From contig CACETY010000001.1 in the NCBI GenBank assembly GCA_902562645.1, positions 1 through 64,000 on the forward strand: DNA of 64,000 nt, read 5' to 3'. Position 1 is the first letter of the stretch, and the number at the start of each line of letters is the position of its first letter. Origin of the DNA: an uncultured Pelagibacteraceae bacterium. GTDB taxonomy: Bacteria; Pseudomonadota; Alphaproteobacteria; Pelagibacterales; Pelagibacteraceae. The notes below the pieces were generated by a model, which saw only the letters and a program-made list of their open reading frames with translations, was not told where the DNA came from and ran no database searches. Of this stretch, positions 58,837-64,000 are shown one piece after another. Position numbers and translations under genes: made by a program.

Positions 58837-59772
58837 TTAAAATGCAAATTTAAAGTTTATTTCATAAGCACTGTTATCAGCAGTTGCTGTACCAGCTACG
58901 TTATCCATACTTCCGTACGAACCTGAGATAGTCATACCACCTGATGTATGTGAGAAACTAACTGAAGTTGCTTCTTGATCATCTTTTGAACTTGATTCAT
59001 AGTCAATGTTTGATGAGTTTACTGATACTGATAGATCATCACTTACTGCATAAGATACACCAAAAGCTGTGAAATCTTCATCTGCAGTTCCAGTACCGAA
59101 ATCAGTTTCGTTTACTTGGTAACCAACAGACAATGCACCAGCTGTATATATAGCAGCAGCCATTGATACGTCAGCTGAGTTTGCAGCATCATTATTTTCA
59201 CCCATAGCTGCATACACAGTTAGACCTTCTACTCCAGTATATTTTATACCATAGTCAACTGAACCTTCTACAGCACCAGTTGTGTGTGAAGGAACGTAAG
59301 AAGCTTTAAGTGCTAAACCATCCATTACAGTATAATCATAAGTGAATATGTTATGAGTTATAGCTGAACCGTTAGCCGGAGTATCTGGAGTACCAGCGTA
59401 TCCTACACCCCAAGATTCTTCGTTAGCTGATGGAGTTAAGTCATCCCAAACACCCATTACTGAAGTACTACTTCCTCCAATGAATGTTAATTTACCCATA
59501 TCTCCTGTGTCGATTGCTAATGCATTAAAACCAACACCTGCTCCACCATCAAGCTCTATGCTGTGAGTGACTGTGAAACCATTATCCATTTCTCCACTTG
59601 CAGAGAAACTGATTGAATCAGACATTGAAAAACCATTACCTTTGTTACCGTTATCGGCACCAGCTAATGTAATTTGACTAGTAGCTGACATTGAGAAGTC
59701 CGCAGCTTGAGCTGAAGATGCTACTAATGCAGTACCTAATGCTGTCAATCCTACTTTTTTTAGATTGTTCAT
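58837..59772 (-). CDS. Outer-membrane porin
   Basis: MNNLKKVGLTALGTALVASSAQA signal, alternating beta-strand pattern, terminal aromatic YEINFKFAF. Confidence 0.87.
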   Translation of the reverse strand: MNNLKKVGLTALGTALVASSAQAADFSMSATSQITLAGADNGNKGNGFSMSDSISFSASGEMDNGFTVTHSIELDGGAGVGFNALAIDTGDMGKLTFIGGSSTSVMGVWDDLTPSANEESWGVGYAGTPDTPANGSAITHNIFTYDYTVMDGLALKASYVPSHTTGAVEGSVDYGIKYTGVEGLTVYAAMGENNDAANSADVSMAAAIYTAGALSVGYQVNETDFGTGTADEDFTAFGVSYAVSDDLSVSVNSSNIDYESSSKDDQEATSVSFSHTSGGMTISGSYGSMDNVAGTATADNSAYEINFKFAF

Positions 59773-59791
59773 ATTATTACCTTTCGTTATT

Positions 59792-59807
59792 TGTTTAATA
59801 TTAAACA
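59792..59807. promoter_or_regulatory. 16-bp perfect palindrome in porin 5' region
   Basis: TGTTTAATATTAAACA, just upstream of the AAAGG Shine-Dalgarno (minus strand) of the porin gene. Confidence 0.5.
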
Positions 59808-59992
59808 GGCAATATTTATCAATAAATTCGGATTATTTTCTTTAATTATGAATATTATTTGTAGTTTTTAAAGAAGTGTTGCATATTTACATCACCTATA
59901 ATTGTTGTTTTATAAGTATTATTTGAGAAATATTGAAAATATCCTTTTAATTTTTGCATTTTTTAAAATAAAACAATTTATTAGATAAATTT

Positions 59993-60559
59993 ATGGCTTA
60001 TTTAAAAAAATTAGTATTTTTTTTCATTATTGGTCTTGCTCTAGTCTCATTAGTATCTTGTGAGAATATGCCAGGAGGAGATGCTCGAGAAAATCCACCT
60101 GATCCAGATTTAAGGGTAAAGAAAAATCTTGAAGAAGGAAGAGGCTTCAGACTGGATAATGCTTTCAAAAATAATAATAAAGGCGGAGACTTTATGTTTG
60201 CAAGTTCAAATGAACTTTGGAGAGCATCTTTGGATATCATAGATTTTATGCCTCTCTCATCTGTGAATTATAGTGGAGGTATTATAGTAACAGATTGGTA
60301 TTCAGATGGAAAAAATCTTAATGAGGCAGTAAAAATCTCAATACGGTTCTTATCAAATGAAGTAAGGGCAGATGCACTCGACATTAAGATTTTTTATAAA
60401 AAATGTAATCAAATGGCATCTTGTGAAGTCACACAAAAAGAAGGTTCACTTTTAGTTGAACTAAAAAAGGAAATTTTAAGTAAAGCTACAATTTATAAAA
60501 AAGAGAAAAAAGACAAGAATTTTAAAGAATACAAAGGTTCAAAGAAACTGTCTAATTAA
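59993..60559 (+). CDS. DUF3576-like lipoprotein
   Basis: Lipobox SLVSC; ENPPDPDLRVKKN...NELWRASLDIIDFMPLSSVNYSGGIIVTDWYS; located upstream of leuS. Confidence 0.8.
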   Translation: MAYLKKLVFFFIIGLALVSLVSCENMPGGDARENPPDPDLRVKKNLEEGRGFRLDNAFKNNNKGGDFMFASSNELWRASLDIIDFMPLSSVNYSGGIIVTDWYSDGKNLNEAVKISIRFLSNEVRADALDIKIFYKKCNQMASCEVTQKEGSLLVELKKEILSKATIYKKEKKDKNFKEYKGSKKLSN

Positions 60560-60579
60560 CCAAGTAAATAAAAATTTAA

Positions 60580-63132
60580 GTGAATTCCGAAAGATATAAT
60601 TTTAAAACAGTTGAACCTAAATGGCAAAAAAAATGGGCTGAAAATCGTATATTTTCCTCAAAAATAGATCATTCTAAAGAAAAATTTTATTGCCTTGAGA
60701 TGTTTCCATACCCCTCAGGAAAAATCCATATGGGACATGTAAGAAATTATACAATTGGTGACGTTTTATCAAGATATAAAACATTAAAGGGATTTAATGT
60801 TCTTCACCCCATGGGCTGGGATGCTTTTGGAATGCCAGCGGAAAATGCAGCTAGAGAAAACAATTTAGATCCAAAAGTATGGACAAATAAAAATATATCA
60901 ACAATGAAAGAACAACTAAAAAGACTTGGACTTTCTATTGATTGGGAAAGAGAAATATCAACTTGCTCTGAAGAATATTATAAACACCAACAATTATTTT
61001 TTTTGGAACTTTATGAAAAGGGGTTGGTTTATAGAAAAGAAAATTATGTTAATTGGGACCCAGTGGATCAAACTGTACTTGCAAATGAACAAGTCATTGA
61101 TGGTAAAGGTTGGAGATCAGGCGCAGTTGTTGAACGAAAAAAACTAAATCAGTGGTTTTTTAACATTTCTAAGTTTTCTCAGGAACTTCTTGATGGCTTA
61201 GATAAATTAAAACAGTGGCCAAACAAAGTAAAAGTAATGCAAAAAAACTGGATAGGAAAATCATTTGGTTGTGAGATTGCATTTAAAACTGAAGGTGATT
61301 TACCTATTAAAGAAATTAAATGTTTTACTACAAGACCTGACACATTGTTTGGTTTTTCTTTTTTGGCATTATCTGTAGATCATGAAATTTCAAAATTCTT
61401 TTCTGAAGATTTGAAATTTCAAGAATTTAAAAAAGAGTGTTCTAAAACAGGGACTACAGAGGAGGCAATTGCTATTGGTGAAAAAATAGGTTTTAAAACT
61501 AACTTAATGGCTATAAATCCTTTAAATCCATCACAAAAAGTACCAGTTTTCTTTGCTAATTTTGTATTAATGGATTATGGGTTTGGCGCTGTATTTGGAT
61601 GTCCAGCACATGATCAAAGAGACTATGACTTTGCGAAAAAATATGATCTCAATATAAAAACTGTAGTAAGACCTGAAGAACAAGATGACAAATTTATTGT
61701 TGGAAAAGAGGCATATTCTGGATCTGGAGTTATAATAAATTCAGAATTTTTGAATGGACTAAGAGTCCCTGAAGAGTCAATTATAAAAACAATCGAAATA
61801 TTAGAAGAAAAAAATATTGGTAAAAAAAAAATTAATTTTAGATTAAAAGATTGGGGTGTATCTAGACAAAGATACTGGGGATGTCCAATCCCTATTGCCT
61901 ATGATGAAAATGGAAACGTAACAGCTATACCAAAAAAAGATTTACCAGTTAAACTTCCAGAGAAAGTAGATCTAAACTCAAAAGGGAATCCTTTAGATTT
62001 TAAAGAAGATTGGAAGAATGTAATAATAAATGGAAAGAAATATACAAGAGAAACAGATACTTTAGACACATTTGTATGTTCCTCGTGGTATTATCTTAGA
62101 TTCTGTTCACCAAAAGAGAGTGAATATGGATTTAAAAAAGAAGATATTGATTATTGGATGCCAGTAGACCAATATATAGGTGGCGTAGAACATGCAATAT
62201 TACATTTACTTTACTCCCGTTTTTTCATGAAAGCTATAGGATATAAAAATCAAAGTTTTAAATTTGATGAACCATTTCAAGGTCTATTCACACAGGGAAT
62301 GGTATGTCATGAAACATATAAAGATAAAAATAATAATTGGCTAAGTCCTGATCAAATAGTATCAAACGGAGATAAATACTATAAAAAAGATGAGCCAGAT
62401 AATATTGTTAAAGTTGGACCATCAGAGTCAATGTCTAAATCGAAAAAAAATGTGATTGATCCAGAAAGTATAATGAATAATTATGGGGCTGACGCTGTAA
62501 GATTATTTATCTTATCTGATAGCCCACCAGAAAAAGATGTTCAATGGTCTGAGCAAGGTATGAACGCTTCTTACAAATTTTTACAAAAGTTATGGACCCT
62601 TCATAATAAAATAAAAGTCAAAATACAAAACAATTTAAACTTAACTGGATCTGAAAAGAACTTGGAAAATTTTACTAACCAAATGATTAGTAAGATAACA
62701 AATAACCTTGAAAATTTTAGTTATAATGTAATTATAGCAAATATTTATGAAACGTATAACTTTTTAAACAAAGAAATCGAAAAAGAAATTGATTCGATGA
62801 AGCTTAAAGAGAATTATATAAAAATATTAATTTTATTTTCACCTGCTATCCCACATTTTTCATCAGAGTGTTTTGAAAATTTAGGACATGGTGATAAAGT
62901 GGAATGGCCTATAGCCAATTTAAACTTCACGAATAGAGACAAAATAGATTATGTGATACAGATTAATGGAAAAAAAAGGGCTATTTTAAACGATAGTAGA
63001 GACATTGATCAAGAAAGTCTTTTACTGAAGATAAAATCAAATAAGATAGTGTCAAAATATATAAAAGATAAAGCAATAAACAAGATTATATTTGTTAAAA
63101 ACAGATTAATTAACTTATTAATACATGAGTAA
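60580..63132 (+). CDS. leuS: Leucyl-tRNA synthetase (GTG start)
   Basis: [35 protein letters not shown]. Confidence 0.98.
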   Translation: MNSERYNFKTVEPKWQKKWAENRIFSSKIDHSKEKFYCLEMFPYPSGKIHMGHVRNYTIGDVLSRYKTLKGFNVLHPMGWDAFGMPAENAARENNLDPKVWTNKNISTMKEQLKRLGLSIDWEREISTCSEEYYKHQQLFFLELYEKGLVYRKENYVNWDPVDQTVLANEQVIDGKGWRSGAVVERKKLNQWFFNISKFSQELLDGLDKLKQWPNKVKVMQKNWIGKSFGCEIAFKTEGDLPIKEIKCFTTRPDTLFGFSFLALSVDHEISKFFSEDLKFQEFKKECSKTGTTEEAIAIGEKIGFKTNLMAINPLNPSQKVPVFFANFVLMDYGFGAVFGCPAHDQRDYDFAKKYDLNIKTVVRPEEQDDKFIVGKEAYSGSGVIINSEFLNGLRVPEESIIKTIEILEEKNIGKKKINFRLKDWGVSRQRYWGCPIPIAYDENGNVTAIPKKDLPVKLPEKVDLNSKGNPLDFKEDWKNVIINGKKYTRETDTLDTFVCSSWYYLRFCSPKESEYGFKKEDIDYWMPVDQYIGGVEHAILHLLYSRFFMKAIGYKNQSFKFDEPFQGLFTQGMVCHETYKDKNNNWLSPDQIVSNGDKYYKKDEPDNIVKVGPSESMSKSKKNVIDPESIMNNYGADAVRLFILSDSPPEKDVQWSEQGMNASYKFLQKLWTLHNKIKVKIQNNLNLTGSEKNLENFTNQMISKITNNLENFSYNVIIANIYETYNFLNKEIEKEIDSMKLKENYIKILILFSPAIPHFSSECFENLGHGDKVEWPIANLNFTNRDKIDYVIQINGKKRAILNDSRDIDQESLLLKIKSNKIVSKYIKDKAINKIIFVKNRLINLLIHE

Positions 63133-63601
63133 TTTTTTTTTGAGATTCCTAGCTGTTTTTTTTATAACAGTACTATCAGCTTGTTCATATAAACCTATCT
63201 TTTCTGAAAATAATTATAATTTTGAAATAAATGAAATTATATTTAGTGGCGAAAGATATGTTAATAGAATTATCAAAAATAAATTAGGTTTAATTAAAAA
63301 AGAAAAAGACCAAGATAAAAAAAAATATAATCTTTTAATAAATACAAATAAAAAAAAATTGATTGTTTCCAAAGATTCAAAAGGCGACCCTCTTAAATTT
63401 GATCTGATTATTACAACATATTATGAAATCAATTATGAAGAAAAACTATTATTTAAAAAAGAAGTTATAAAAAATAAAGTTTATAATAATGATATAGATA
63501 AATTTAAACTTGAACAAAACGAAAAAATTATTTTAGAAAATTTATCTGAAAAAATTAGTGAAACTATAATTTCATCAATAATAAATTTGGATGATAATTA
63601 A
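63125..63601 (+). CDS. lptE: LPS-assembly lipoprotein LptE-like
   Basis: Lipobox [11 protein letters not shown]; position between leuS and holA. Confidence 0.82.
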   Translation: MSNFFLRFLAVFFITVLSACSYKPIFSENNYNFEINEIIFSGERYVNRIIKNKLGLIKKEKDQDKKKYNLLINTNKKKLIVSKDSKGDPLKFDLIITTYYEINYEEKLLFKKEVIKNKVYNNDIDKFKLEQNEKIILENLSEKISETIISSIINLDDN

Positions 63602-64000
63602 AAACTTTGAAATAGACAAATTTAACAAATCTAATTCTAATTTACATTTAATTTATGGTATCAATGAAGGTATTAAACAAGATTTAATAAATAATATTTA
63701 TTTAAAAGGTTTTGAAGGTGATATTTTTAACTATGAGGAGCATGAAATTTTAAATAATATTGATCAGTTTATTTCAAATTTATTAACAAAGTCATTGTTT
63801 AGTAATAAAAAAATAATCATTATTTCAAGAGCTACAGATAAACTATACTCTTTAATAAATGATTTGTTGGATAGGGAAATAGTTGAGACAAAAATTATCA
63901 TCAAATCATCAAGTCTAGAAAAGAAATCAAAACTCAGAAATTTATTTGAAAAAGAAGACCAATTAATTTGCACACCTGTTTATGAAGATGACACGAGAGC
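63591..64000 (+). CDS. holA: DNA polymerase III subunit delta (N-terminal part; runs off the window)
   Basis: Open frame [38 protein letters not shown]...; HolA-like N-terminus, follows lptE. Confidence 0.8.
   Translation, partial: MIIKNFEIDKFNKSNSNLHLIYGINEGIKQDLINNIYLKGFEGDIFNYEEHEILNNIDQFISNLLTKSLFSNKKIIIISRATDKLYSLINDLLDREIVETKIIIKSSSLEKKSKLRNLFEKEDQLICTPVYEDDTR

Noticed and set aside
1-64000. CRISPR arrays, toxin-antitoxin, phage-defence or mobile elements
   Set aside because: No spaced direct repeats, transposase, integrase or recognisable defence genes found on reading either strand; the lone HNH protein is a widespread chromosomal family rather than evidence of a mobile element.

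Overview
Low-GC, densely packed chromosomal window from a free-living marine alphaproteobacterium. Gene content and order fit SAR11/Pelagibacterales; this assignment is an inference from AT-richness, very short spacers and gene order. Nearly all of it is core housekeeping: dnaA-dnaN, ubiE-ubiB-coaBC-dut, fabA-fabB-fabI, a pnp-rpsO-rbfA-infB-nusA-metK-lnt-ybeY-phoH-miaB-fur-tsaB superoperon, grpE-dnaK-dnaJ, argH-lysA and leuS-lptE-holA, plus one tRNA-Leu. I saw no CRISPR array, prophage, transposase, rRNA or obvious pseudogene. The most interesting signals are small or structural: (1) an unlisted 35-aa ORF with the ArfA ribosome-rescue signature (KKGKGSFKRK), ATGA-coupled to a winged-helix regulator; (2) an intrinsic terminator 15 nt upstream of the nusA start codon; (3) a perfect GC-rich hairpin between rubrerythrin and an Fe-S oxidoreductase gene, in a locus with Irr and ICE-like half-sites; (4) divergent genes whose start codons share the palindrome ATGCAT; (5) a 20-bp perfect palindrome upstream of dnaA; (6) a secreted beta-propeller (ASPIC/UnbV) plus Cys-rich protein pair of unknown function. 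All calls were made by reading the sequence; no database search was run.
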